Positions 7,340-14,142 of a DNA stretch of 18,548 nucleotides are shown in pieces. The DNA is from Streptococcus parasanguinis (lineage in GTDB: Bacteria > Bacillota > Bacilli > Lactobacillales > Streptococcaceae). The translations under genes were made by a program, and so were the position numbers. Every line of letters begins with the position of its first letter. Position 1 is the first letter of the stretch. Under the pieces are notes generated by a model. It ran no database searches. It had not been told where the DNA came from and saw only the letters and a program-made list of their open reading frames with translations. The stretch covers positions 1 through 18,548 of the forward strand of contig JAGZKI010000049.1 of NCBI GenBank assembly GCA_018365265.1, in the 5' to 3' direction.

Positions 7340-7990
7340 ATGATTACAATCATTAATCCTACACGTTTGACACGTCAGCCATTTTTCAAGGACTTGATCA
7401 ACTTTTTGGATCAGCATGACGATGTGATCCTGCGGCAAATCAAGGCCCAATTTCCAGATCAACCAGTGGATAAGCTGATGGAGGAGTATATCAAAGCGGG
7501 CTTCATCCTTCGAGAAAATAAACGCTACACCCTCAACCTGCCCTTCTTGAAGTCAGCTGATCTTGTTGACTTGGATCAGGAGGTCTTTGTTCGAGAGGAC
7601 AGTGCAGTTTATCAAGAATTAAAAGCCAAGGTCTTCCAAACGGAACTCCGCAACACGACCAATGCAGCGATTTTGGTGGAGGAGACGGACTTTGCGCGAA
7701 ATGCACAGACACTTTCCAATTACTTCTACAAGGTGAAACACCAATACCCTTTGACGGAGGAGCAAGAGAAACTCTATGCCATCTTGGGAGATGTCAATCC
7801 TGAGTATGCTCTTAAGTATATGACTAGCTTTTTGCTCAAATTTCTCAAAAAAGAAGTAGTCCAGCAAAAGCGCAAGGACATCTTTGTCGATAGTTTAGAA
7901 ATCTTAGGCTATATCCGCAAAAATGATGAAGGCAAATATGAATTAGCAGTGGACTTGGATAAGGAAAGACTGATGTTTATCAAACAATAG
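7340..7990 (+). CDS. DUF1803-like protein of unknown function
   Basis: A 216-residue cytosolic protein, charged and mostly helical, with no signal peptide or membrane segment. The N-terminal part (MITIINPTRLTRQPFF, then a winged-helix-looking stretch to about residue 75) resembles the streptococcal DUF1803 family as I remember it. The function is unknown. No catalytic motif is visible. The alternation of helices with an IKAGFILREN-type turn could be a wHTH fold, but I cannot show DNA binding. It sits convergent to murE and shares a two-way terminator. The ribosome site is weak (ACGAGA about 8 bases upstream). Confidence 0.6.
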   Translation: MITIINPTRLTRQPFFKDLINFLDQHDDVILRQIKAQFPDQPVDKLMEEYIKAGFILRENKRYTLNLPFLKSADLVDLDQEVFVREDSAVYQELKAKVFQTELRNTTNAAILVEETDFARNAQTLSNYFYKVKHQYPLTEEQEKLYAILGDVNPEYALKYMTSFLLKFLKKEVVQQKRKDIFVDSLEILGYIRKNDEGKYELAVDLDKERLMFIKQ

Positions 7991-7994
7991 AAAG

Positions 7995-8028
7995 AGGCTA
8001 GGAAAACTTCCTAGCCTTGTTTTTTTTG
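7995..8028. terminator. Terminator between convergent genes
   Basis: AGGCTAGGAA/TTCCTAGCCT is a perfect 10-bp stem with an AAC loop. A run of T follows on the plus strand (8020-8027). On the minus strand only CTTTCT follows, so it is better for the plus-strand gene than for murE. Confidence 0.8.
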
Positions 8029-8029
8029 A

Positions 8030-9475
8030 TTATAGATAACGTTCAGCGATGGCGGCGTCACCTGGATACTCTTCTTTTACGCCATTGACGATTTGGTAGC
8101 AGTCTGCTCCTTTTCCAGCGATAATAACAGCATCTTCAGGCTTGCTGGTTGTCGCCATAGCCAGTTGAATGGCTTCTTCGCGATCTGCGATTTTCTCGAC
8201 AGGGCGCGTGATAAAACTACTAATCTCTTCAGCGATAGCCAAAGGATCTTCATAGTTGGGATCATCCGCTGTGAGGAAGACTTGGATCTCAGGATGGTCT
8301 TCCAAGAGTATGCCAAAGTCCTTGCGGCGGCTCTCTCCTTTATTCCCAGTTGATCCGAGAACTAGTGAAATGGTCCCCGTTTGATGGGTTTCGACAACAG
8401 AGAGTAGTTTTTTCAAGCTATCACCATTATGGGCGTAGTCGATGAAGACCTTAGCGCCGTTTTGCTGAGTCAAGACTTCCATTCGGCCTGGAACGCGCGT
8501 CTTAGCAATCCCTTTTTGGATATCCTCGAGGCTCGCACCTAGGCGAAGGCAGGCAAGACCTGCTGCTACAGCATTTTCTTGGTTGAAGTGACCAATCAGT
8601 TGGATATCATAGTTTCCAGCTAATTTACCAGTGGCTGAGAAGCTGAAAGCTTTGGAGTTTTCAATTTGATTCTCAGACTGGCTTCCATAAAAATCGTGGT
8701 CTTGGTTCGCGACTTGGTCCGCTAAAACTTGGAAATGATCCATATCGCTATTGATGACTACGGCTTGGCTATTCTTCATGAGGAGACGTTTGTGGTAGAA
8801 ATAATCCTCAAAAGTTGGGTGTTCAATCGGTCCAATATGGTCTGGACTGATGTTGAGAAAAACACCGACGTCAAAGGTCAGACCGTAAACCCGCTTCACC
8901 AGATAAGCTTGACTGGAGACTTCCATAATAAGGTGGGTCCGATCATTCGTTACTGCCTCAGCCATCATGGCAAAAAGATCCAAGCTCTCTGGCGTTGTCA
9001 GGGTCGATTTAAAGAAGTTTTTACCATCCAGTGTAGTATTCATGGTCGACAGCATAGCTGGTCGGTGACTTTGTTCCAAAATATGGTAAGCAAAATAGGC
9101 CGCGGTTGTCTTTCCCTTAGTCCCTGTGAAGGCCAATAGTTTTAATTGTTTCTCAGGGTGTCCATAAAACTCCATGGCGATTAAGCTCATGGCCTGTTTG
9201 ATATCATTGACGAGGATGGCAGGAATACCAACTTCATAATCTTTTTCAGAGACATAAAAGCCGAGTCCATTAGAAATAGCCTGTTCCAGGTATTCTTTTT
9301 TGAAGTTGGCCCCTTTGACAAAAAAGAGGGTGCTAGCAGAAACCTTCCGGCTATCATAGCTAATAGCATCAAAATTTGTTCCTTCTAGGTGGTAGTAGTA
9401 TTCACCATTTACTAGAACTTCTCGGAAATTTTGGTCATGTTTTAAAATGTTGAGGGTTTGTTCAATTGTAATCAT
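8030..9475 (-). CDS. murE: UDP-MurNAc-L-Ala-D-Glu:L-lysine ligase
   Basis: This cytoplasmic Mur ligase adds L-lysine at position 3 of the peptidoglycan stem peptide, using ATP. It has 481 residues, normal for streptococci. The ATP loop is GTKGKTT (118-124). DYAHNGDSL marks the start of the C-terminal domain, and DDPN (404-407) is the lysine-type form of the specificity motif; DAP-adding enzymes have DNPR. The C-terminus GKGADCYQ is conserved in MurE. The ATG at 9475 agrees with the N-terminus I recall for pneumococcal MurE (MIKIETVLDILKK). No Shine-Dalgarno lies upstream, and the best promoter puts the transcript start on or next to the ATG, so the mRNA may be leaderless. It diverges from murJ, whose product moves the finished lipid II. 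Confidence 0.96.
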   Translation of the reverse strand: MITIEQTLNILKHDQNFREVLVNGEYYYHLEGTNFDAISYDSRKVSASTLFFVKGANFKKEYLEQAISNGLGFYVSEKDYEVGIPAILVNDIKQAMSLIAMEFYGHPEKQLKLLAFTGTKGKTTAAYFAYHILEQSHRPAMLSTMNTTLDGKNFFKSTLTTPESLDLFAMMAEAVTNDRTHLIMEVSSQAYLVKRVYGLTFDVGVFLNISPDHIGPIEHPTFEDYFYHKRLLMKNSQAVVINSDMDHFQVLADQVANQDHDFYGSQSENQIENSKAFSFSATGKLAGNYDIQLIGHFNQENAVAAGLACLRLGASLEDIQKGIAKTRVPGRMEVLTQQNGAKVFIDYAHNGDSLKKLLSVVETHQTGTISLVLGSTGNKGESRRKDFGILLEDHPEIQVFLTADDPNYEDPLAIAEEISSFITRPVEKIADREEAIQLAMATTSKPEDAVIIAGKGADCYQIVNGVKEEYPGDAAIAERYL

Positions 9476-9481
9476 AAAACT

Positions 9482-9510
9482 ATTGTAAACCTAAAGTCCC
9501 TATTTTACAA
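9482..9510 (-). promoter_or_regulatory. Promoter of murE
   Basis: On the minus strand TTGTAA (9510-9505) and TACAAT (9487-9482) are 17 bp apart. The start point should be about 9475-9476, the murE ATG itself. Confidence 0.7.
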
Positions 9511-9532
9511 GTGTCATGGAAAAGTTTATAAT
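9504..9532 (+). promoter_or_regulatory. Promoter of murJ, overlapping the murE promoter
   Basis: TTTACA (9504-9509) and a perfect TATAAT (9527-9532) are 17 bp apart. The -35 box uses the same bases as the murE -35 on the other strand. Confidence 0.8.
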
Positions 9533-9562
9533 GAAGAGAAGAAGAAACGAAAGAGGATACCA

Positions 9563-11191
9563 ATGAGTCACGAACAAAATGACCAGCAAGCCCAGATGCT
9601 ACGCGGGACTGCCTGGATGACAGCCAGCAACTTTATCAGCCGTTTGCTAGGAGCCGCTTATATTATTCCTTGGTATATTTGGATGGGGAAATATGGGCCA
9701 CAAGCCAATGGTCTTTTTACAATGGGCTACAATATCTATGCTTGGTTTCTCTTGATTTCGACAGCTGGAGTGCCCGTAGCTGTTGCCAAGCAAGTAGCCA
9801 AATACAATACCCGGGACCAAGCCGATCATAGCTTTGCTTTGATTCGGGGCTTCTTGAAATTTATGGGAATTTTAGGCCTAGGATTTGCCATTCTCATGTA
9901 TCTTTTGTCTCCTGTCTTTGCGAGCCTTTCAGGTGGGGGAAAAGAGTTGATTCCGATCATGCAGAGCCTTTCTTGGGCTGTCTTGATCTTTCCTTCGATG
10001 AGTGTCATTCGGGGATTTTTCCAAGGTTTTAACAACATGAAGCCTTACGCTATAAGCCAGATTGCAGAACAAGTGATCCGGGTCATCTGGATGTTGCTTA
10101 CGACCTTCTTCATTATGAAGATTGGCTCAGGAGATTATGTGCAGGCTGTTACGCAGTCGACCTTTGCTGCCTTTATCGGGATGGGAGCGAGCCTTCTGGT
10201 TCTCTTTTATTACCTTGCAAAAACAGGCTTGCTCTCATCTATTTTGAGAAAGCAAGAGGGAAGTGAAGGAATCGATACTCGTGCGCTTCTCATGGATACT
10301 ATCCGTGAGGCCATTCCTTTTATCATCACAGGTTCCGCCATTCAGCTCTTCCAAATTGTCGACCAGATGACCTTTATCAATGTCATGTCTTGGTTTACAG
10401 ATTATAGTCAGAAACAGCTCTTGGTCATGTTTAGTTATTTCTCTGCTAATCCAAACAAAATCACCATGATCTTGATCGCAGTAGCGACTTCGATTGGGGG
10501 AGTTGGGATTCCTCTGTTGACTGAGAATTATGTCAAGGGCGACTTAAAAGCTGCAGGCAAGCTTGTACAGGATAACTTGACCATGTTGCTAGCCTTCTTG
10601 CTTCCAGCTACCTTTGGTGCAGTTGCAGTCGCAAAACCACTTTATACAGTATTTTATGGACAACCAGATGGCTTGGCTTTGGGACTCTTTATCGTAGCGA
10701 TGTTGCAGACGGTGATTTTGGGTCTTTACACAGTCTTGTCCCCAATGATTCAAGCTCTCTTCCAAAACCGCAAAGCTATTCGCTACTTCCTCTATGGAGT
10801 AGTGGTGAAATTGGTCCTCCAAATTCCATTTATTCTGGTCTTTCGTTCTTATGGGCCGCTTTTGTCAACAACTATCGCCTTACTGGTACCAATCGTACTC
10901 ATGTATCGGGAGATCCAAAGCATTACTCAGTTTAATCGGACCATCGTCTTCAAGCGCACCTTGCTTGGTTCCATTCTGACCGTGGTGATGCTACTTGGAG
11001 TCTTGATCGCAGGCTTGATTTTGGGCTGGATTTTCTCACCAAATGGCCGTGTATCGAGCATGATTTATATCATCGTCATTGGTGGCTTAGGTGTTGCTAT
11101 TTACGGAGCTTTAGGATTATGGCTACGGTATTTTGACCGCTTTATCGGAGGGCAAGCAGCACGTCTCAGACAAAAATTCCGGATTAAATAA
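9563..11191 (+). CDS. murJ: Lipid II flippase, MurJ/YtgP family (MOP superfamily)
   Basis: This is an integral membrane protein with about 14 hydrophobic segments. It resembles the YtgP/SpoVB group, whose streptococcal member replaces E. coli MurJ, so the likely role is moving lipid II across the membrane for cell wall synthesis. The start MSHEQNDQQAQMLRGTAWM is typical of the family: a short cytosolic tail before the first helix. ATG 9563 (542 residues) has AAAGAGG six bases upstream. The in-frame TTG at 9458 lies upstream of the promoter and is not a start. Charged residues occur within membrane segments, for example R near the GNF-ISRLLGA turn. It may instead flip another polysaccharide lipid, but being divergent from murE supports lipid II. 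The second repeat copy begins just after the stop and provides its terminator. Confidence 0.88.
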   Translation: MSHEQNDQQAQMLRGTAWMTASNFISRLLGAAYIIPWYIWMGKYGPQANGLFTMGYNIYAWFLLISTAGVPVAVAKQVAKYNTRDQADHSFALIRGFLKFMGILGLGFAILMYLLSPVFASLSGGGKELIPIMQSLSWAVLIFPSMSVIRGFFQGFNNMKPYAISQIAEQVIRVIWMLLTTFFIMKIGSGDYVQAVTQSTFAAFIGMGASLLVLFYYLAKTGLLSSILRKQEGSEGIDTRALLMDTIREAIPFIITGSAIQLFQIVDQMTFINVMSWFTDYSQKQLLVMFSYFSANPNKITMILIAVATSIGGVGIPLLTENYVKGDLKAAGKLVQDNLTMLLAFLLPATFGAVAVAKPLYTVFYGQPDGLALGLFIVAMLQTVILGLYTVLSPMIQALFQNRKAIRYFLYGVVVKLVLQIPFILVFRSYGPLLSTTIALLVPIVLMYREIQSITQFNRTIVFKRTLLGSILTVVMLLGVLIAGLILGWIFSPNGRVSSMIYIIVIGGLGVAIYGALGLWLRYFDRFIGGQAARLRQKFRIK

Positions 11192-11195
11192 ATTA

Positions 11196-11370
11196 GAGGT
11201 TGGGACAAAAGTCCTAGCCTCTTCTTGTTTTTGGATTGTCGAGCAAGAAGCAGTGGTTGAGTGGGCTCTACTACGCTGATTTCATCAGCTTTTACAGCCC
11301 TACTCAACTGTGCGGAGGTGGGACGACGAAATCAAATTCTAACGAATTACCGATTTCTGTCCCACTCTCT
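11196..11370 (+). repeat. Streptococcal intergenic repeat, copy 2 (complete)
   Basis: A full-length element of about 175 bp. It has three hairpins. H1 (11196-11221) is an 11-bp stem with AAAA loop, followed by T-rich sequence. H2 (about 11256-11308) has arms GTTGAGTGGGCT/AGCCCTACTCAAC with an inner GCTGAT-TTC-ATCAGC. H3 (about 11316-11369) has GTGGGAC/GTCCCAC plus inner GAAATC/GATTTC. H1 lies five bases after the murJ stop and should end that transcript; H3 is followed by TCTCTTTTCTT and could be a second terminator. It is nearly identical to the other two copies. Confidence 0.9.
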
Positions 11371-11433
11371 TTTCTTATAGTTTGAAACTATAGCTGGGTC
11401 TTGAAAATGGGAAAACCACTCTCCTCATAATAG

Positions 11434-11442
11434 TGATAAAAT
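11434..11442 (+). promoter_or_regulatory. Possible extended -10 promoter of the metB-lcd operon
   Basis: TGATAAAAT is an extended -10, 38 bases before the start codon. A -35 is not convincing at 17 bp; TTGAAA lies at 11401-11406, too far for this -10. Confidence 0.4.
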
Positions 11443-11479
11443 AGTAAGCAGTTAGATTAATTGATTATCGGAGGGCAAT

Positions 11480-12577
11480 ATGAGTAAAAAACGCAATATC
11501 AATACGATTTTGGCACAGGCAGGAATCAAGTCAGATCAAGCGACGGGAGCTTTGACGACTCCGTTGCATTTTTCAACAACTTACCAACACCCAGAATTTG
11601 GTCAGTCTACAGGTTTTGACTATACCCGTACGAAAAATCCAACACGCGCAACAGCTGAAAAGACTTTGGCAGCTATCGAAAGTGCAGATTATGCTTTGGC
11701 GACAAGCTCTGGAATGTCAGCTATTGTGCTTGCTTTTAGCATTTTCCCTGTTGGTTCAAAAGTCTTAGCCGTTCGTGACCTTTATGGAGGCTCTTTCCGC
11801 TGGTTTAACCAACAAGAGCAAGAAGGTCGTTTCTCTTTCACCTATGCCAATACGGAAGAAGAACTGATCCACCATCTAGATAATGATCCGGTGGATGTCC
11901 TCTATATTGAAACACCAACCAATCCATTGATGTTGGAATTTGATATTGCTCATTTAGCTAAATTGGCCCATGCAAAAGGTGCCAAAGTCGTGGTGGACAA
12001 TACTTTCTATAGCCCTATCTATCAACGTCCGATTGAAGAGGGAGCTGATATTGTCCTACATTCAGCAACCAAGTACCTGGCTGGTCACAACGATGTCTTG
12101 GCTGGTGTTGTCGTGACAAATGAGGCAGACTTGTATGACAAACTCTTTTACAACTTGAATACGACAGGTGCTGTTCTTTCCCCATTTGACAGCTATCTGT
12201 TGATCCGTGGTCTCAAGACACTTTCTATTCGGATGGAGCGCTCCACAGAGAATGCTCGCAAGGTGGTCGAGTTTTTGAAAACCTCCCCTCAGGTCAAAGA
12301 AGTCCTCTACACCGGAAAAGGTGGAATGGTCTCCTTTAAAATTCAAGATGAGAAAAAAATTCCTAACTTGTTGAATTCCCTTCAAGTCTTTACCTTTGCT
12401 GAAAGTCTTGGCGGAGTTGAAAGTTTGATCACTTATCCTACCACTCAGACTCATGCGGACATTCCTGCAGAAGTTCGCCATTCATATGGTTTGACAGATG
12501 ATCTTCTTCGGTTGTCCATCGGAATCGAAGATGCGGATGATTTGATTGAAGATTTGAAACAAGCATTGGAGGCTTAA
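11480..12577 (+). CDS. metB: Cystathionine gamma-synthase/beta-lyase family PLP enzyme
   Basis: This is a cytosolic PLP enzyme of the Cys/Met metabolism family, 365 residues. The PLP lysine is K198 in HSATKYLAGHNDV. Other family marks are TRTKNPTRATAEKTLA near the N-terminus (phosphate-binding Tyr/Arg), SSGMSAI (PLP phosphate loop, about 74-80), IETPTNPLM, and the C-terminal VRHSYGLTDDLLRLSIGIED. It interconverts cysteine, cystathionine and homocysteine. The sequence alone does not separate gamma-synthase (MetB), beta-lyase (MetC) and gamma-lyase. The ribosome site GGAGGG (11470-11475) is strong. Only one base separates it from the next gene, so they form an operon. The symbol is the usual one for this locus, not proven by activity. 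Confidence 0.82.
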   Translation: MSKKRNINTILAQAGIKSDQATGALTTPLHFSTTYQHPEFGQSTGFDYTRTKNPTRATAEKTLAAIESADYALATSSGMSAIVLAFSIFPVGSKVLAVRDLYGGSFRWFNQQEQEGRFSFTYANTEEELIHHLDNDPVDVLYIETPTNPLMLEFDIAHLAKLAHAKGAKVVVDNTFYSPIYQRPIEEGADIVLHSATKYLAGHNDVLAGVVVTNEADLYDKLFYNLNTTGAVLSPFDSYLLIRGLKTLSIRMERSTENARKVVEFLKTSPQVKEVLYTGKGGMVSFKIQDEKKIPNLLNSLQVFTFAESLGGVESLITYPTTQTHADIPAEVRHSYGLTDDLLRLSIGIEDADDLIEDLKQALEA

Positions 12578-12578
12578 G

Positions 12579-13742
12579 ATGACCAAATATGATTTCACGA
12601 CTTTACCGAATCGCTTGACCCACCATACCTACAAGTGGAAAGAAACAGAGACAGATCCAGAAATCATCCCGGCTTGGATCGCGGACATGGATTTTAATGT
12701 CATTCCAGAAGTACGAGAAGCAGTTATCGGCTATGCAGACCAAATGGTCTATGGCTACACCTATGCATCGGATAGCCTCTACCAGTCTATCCTTGATTGG
12801 GAAAAAGAAGAGCATGGCTATTCCTTTGACAAGGAAGCTGTCGTCTTTATCGAAGGTGTTGTTCCAGCCATTTCAACAGCTATTCAAGCTTTCACCAAGG
12901 AAGGGGATGCTGTCTTAATCAATACGCCGGTCTATCCTCCATTTGCCCGAAGTGTCAAGCTCAATCGTCGAAAATTGATCGAAAATTCATTAATTGAAAA
13001 GGATGGTCTTTTCCAAATTGATTTTGATCAGCTGGAAAAAGACATTGTGGAGCAAGAGGTTAAACTCTATGTTTTGTGTAATCCGCACAATCCTGGAGGC
13101 CGTGTATGGGATCGTGAAGTCTTGGAAAAAATCGGCCACCTCTGTCAAAAACATGGTGTCCTTCTCGTTTCAGATGAGATCCACCAAGATTTGGCCTTGT
13201 TTGGCCACCGTCATACCAGCTTTAACACAGTTGATCCCAGCTTTAAAGACTTCAGTTTGATCTTAACCAGTGCAACCAAGACTTTCAATATTGCAGGAAC
13301 AAAAAATTCCTATGTGGTCATTGAAAATCCAAAGCTTCGTACGGCTTTTAAACAACGGCAATTGGCCAATAATCAACATGAAATCTCAGGATTGGGCTAT
13401 ATTGCAACAGAAGCGGCTTATCGTCACGGCAAACCTTGGTTGACAGAGCTCAAGCAAGTCTTTGAAAAACACATTGACTATGTCGTAGATGAATTGCATG
13501 AAAAGACCAAAATCCGTGTCATGAAGCCCCAAGGAACCTATCTTCTTTGGTTGGACTTTTCAGCCTATCCTTATACCGATGATGAGCTGCATGCTAAAAT
13601 CCATGACCAAGCCAAATTGATTTTGAACCGTGGAACAGATTTCGGAAAAGAAGGAACCTTGCATGCCCGCCTCAATGTGGCAGCTCCCTTCACCCTCATT
13701 GAAGAAATCACCAAACGCTTGGTGGAAACTTTTCACAAATAA
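12579..13742 (+). CDS. lcd: PatB/MalY-type C-S beta-lyase (L-cysteine desulfhydrase-like)
   Basis: This is a fold-type I PLP enzyme of 387 residues that cleaves C-S bonds in cystathionine or cysteine, yielding pyruvate, ammonia and homocysteine or H2S. The sequence resembles the Lcd beta C-S lyase described from oral streptococci: N-terminus TLPNRLTHHTYKWKE, IPAWIADMDF, GVVPAIS, CNPHNPGGRVW, VSDEIHQDL, and the PLP lysine K234 in SATKTFNIAG. GGAGG (12568-12572), inside the end of metB, serves as its ribosome site, so it is co-expressed with the upstream transsulfuration enzyme. It probably supplies homocysteine for methionine and may give H2S. No terminator separates its stop from the mgtA promoter, whose -35 box begins four bases later. 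Confidence 0.85.
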   Translation: MTKYDFTTLPNRLTHHTYKWKETETDPEIIPAWIADMDFNVIPEVREAVIGYADQMVYGYTYASDSLYQSILDWEKEEHGYSFDKEAVVFIEGVVPAISTAIQAFTKEGDAVLINTPVYPPFARSVKLNRRKLIENSLIEKDGLFQIDFDQLEKDIVEQEVKLYVLCNPHNPGGRVWDREVLEKIGHLCQKHGVLLVSDEIHQDLALFGHRHTSFNTVDPSFKDFSLILTSATKTFNIAGTKNSYVVIENPKLRTAFKQRQLANNQHEISGLGYIATEAAYRHGKPWLTELKQVFEKHIDYVVDELHEKTKIRVMKPQGTYLLWLDFSAYPYTDDELHAKIHDQAKLILNRGTDFGKEGTLHARLNVAAPFTLIEEITKRLVETFHK

Positions 13743-13745
13743 GTG

Positions 13746-13774
13746 TTGACTTTCTGTAAGTGAAGGAGTACAAT
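13746..13774 (+). promoter_or_regulatory. Promoter of the mgtA leader
   Basis: TTGACT (13746-13751) and TACAAT (13769-13774) with a 17-bp spacer. It begins four bases after the lcd stop codon. Transcription should begin around 13781, at the start of the M-box. A second possible -10 (TATACT, 13774-13779) overlaps. Confidence 0.8.
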
Positions 13775-13775
13775 A

Positions 13776-13936
13776 TACTCGAAATACGGTAGGTGAGGCT
13801 ACCACAAGGATACGGATGACTACCGCAAAGCAGTGGAGACACTACTCGTTGGTCAACAGTTCTGATCGCAAAGGTCAAGACTAAGTTCATTTCATTGCCT
13901 TGTGGAGCTAAAGCTTGGACGGTCAGTTTTTTGAGA
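13776..13936 (+). ncRNA. M-box (ykoK leader) magnesium riboswitch
   Basis: Conserved M-box blocks appear in the right order: AGGTGAGGCT (13791-13800), AAGGATACGG followed by ACTACCGC, TTGGTCAACAG (13849-13859), and GCCTTGTGGAGCTAAAGC (13897-13914). CCACAAGG (13802-13809) pairs perfectly with CCTTGTGG (13898-13905). The closing helix is formed by CTCGAAATAC (from 13778) and the GTTTTTTGAG segment ending at 13935. M-boxes bind several Mg2+ ions and turn genes off when Mg2+ is plentiful. The gene downstream is an Mg2+ importer, in line with that logic. The yybP-ykoY (Mn) class was considered but its signature is absent. Confidence 0.88.
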
Positions 13937-13968
13937 GTTTTGATTGAAAAATAAATGACGAGTTTCAT

Positions 13969-14001
13969 GAGTCCTACCGATCGAGGGTAGGACTCTTTTT
14001 T
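13969..14001 (+). terminator. Riboswitch-controlled terminator
   Basis: GAGTCCTACC (13969-13978) pairs perfectly with GGTAGGACTC (13986-13995), followed by six T. CGGTAGG at 13787-13793, inside the M-box 5' strand, is fully complementary to CCTACCG at 13973-13979. That gives a plausible antiterminator pairing when the aptamer is not folded. It would also end read-through transcripts from metB-lcd. Confidence 0.85.
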
Positions 14002-14034
14002 ATGCCTTACCAAGAAAAGAGAAAGGAGAGAGCT

Positions 14035-14124
14035 ATGATACAAATCGACGATCATCCCGAACCGCACCGAACCAGCCAATCGCTGATTTGTGTCGTAGGG
14101 ACTCCAAAAGTGATTGGCTCCTGA
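14035..14124 (+). CDS. Leader peptide (upstream ORF) of mgtA, 29 residues
   Basis: A short ORF lies between the riboswitch terminator and mgtA. It has an excellent ribosome site (AAAGGAG, 14022-14028, six bases before ATG). It begins MIQIDDHPEPH and ends KVIGS before TGA at 14122-14124, seven bases ahead of the mgtA ribosome site. Residues 5-11 (DDHPEPH) combine acids and prolines close to the N-terminus. In the Salmonella MgtL leader, such sequences make ribosomes unstable at low Mg2+ and switch on mgtA. The rest of the peptide is not strongly hydrophobic or charged, so a stand-alone protein role is less likely. Its codons also form the hairpin at 14074-14119, as expected for a regulatory uORF. 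I know of no named family for it. Confidence 0.7.
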   Translation: MIQIDDHPEPHRTSQSLICVVGTPKVIGS

Positions 14125-14136
14125 TTGAAAAAGGAG
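14074..14136 (+). promoter_or_regulatory. Competing hairpins controlling mgtA ribosome site
   Basis: AGCCAATCGCT (14074-14084) pairs with AGTGATTGGCT (14109-14119), an 11-bp stem with one G-T pair. CTCC (14118-14121), at the end of the leader ORF, can pair instead with GGAG (14133-14136) of the mgtA ribosome site. The two pairings share bases 14118-14119 and so compete. A third possible pairing joins ACAAATC (14040-14046) to GATTTGT (14085-14091). Seen in sequence; function inferred. Confidence 0.5.
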
Positions 14137-14142
14137 ATACTA

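Noticed and set aside
8729..9139. Plus-strand open frame of 136 codons opposite murE
   Set aside because: Antisense shadow of murE; no family resemblance or ribosome site.
9458..9562. Upstream in-frame TTG start for murJ
   Set aside because: It lies before the promoter and inside the murE coding region; ATG 9563 has a proper ribosome site and family-like N-terminus.
13776..13936. yybP-ykoY manganese riboswitch
   Set aside because: Expected because another streptococcal P-type ATPase gene carries one, but the conserved blocks here are those of the M-box, and the pump is of MgtA type.
13708..14079. Minus-strand open frame of 123 codons over the mgtA leader
   Set aside because: It runs across the M-box, terminator and leader ORF, whose sequence is fully explained by RNA structure.
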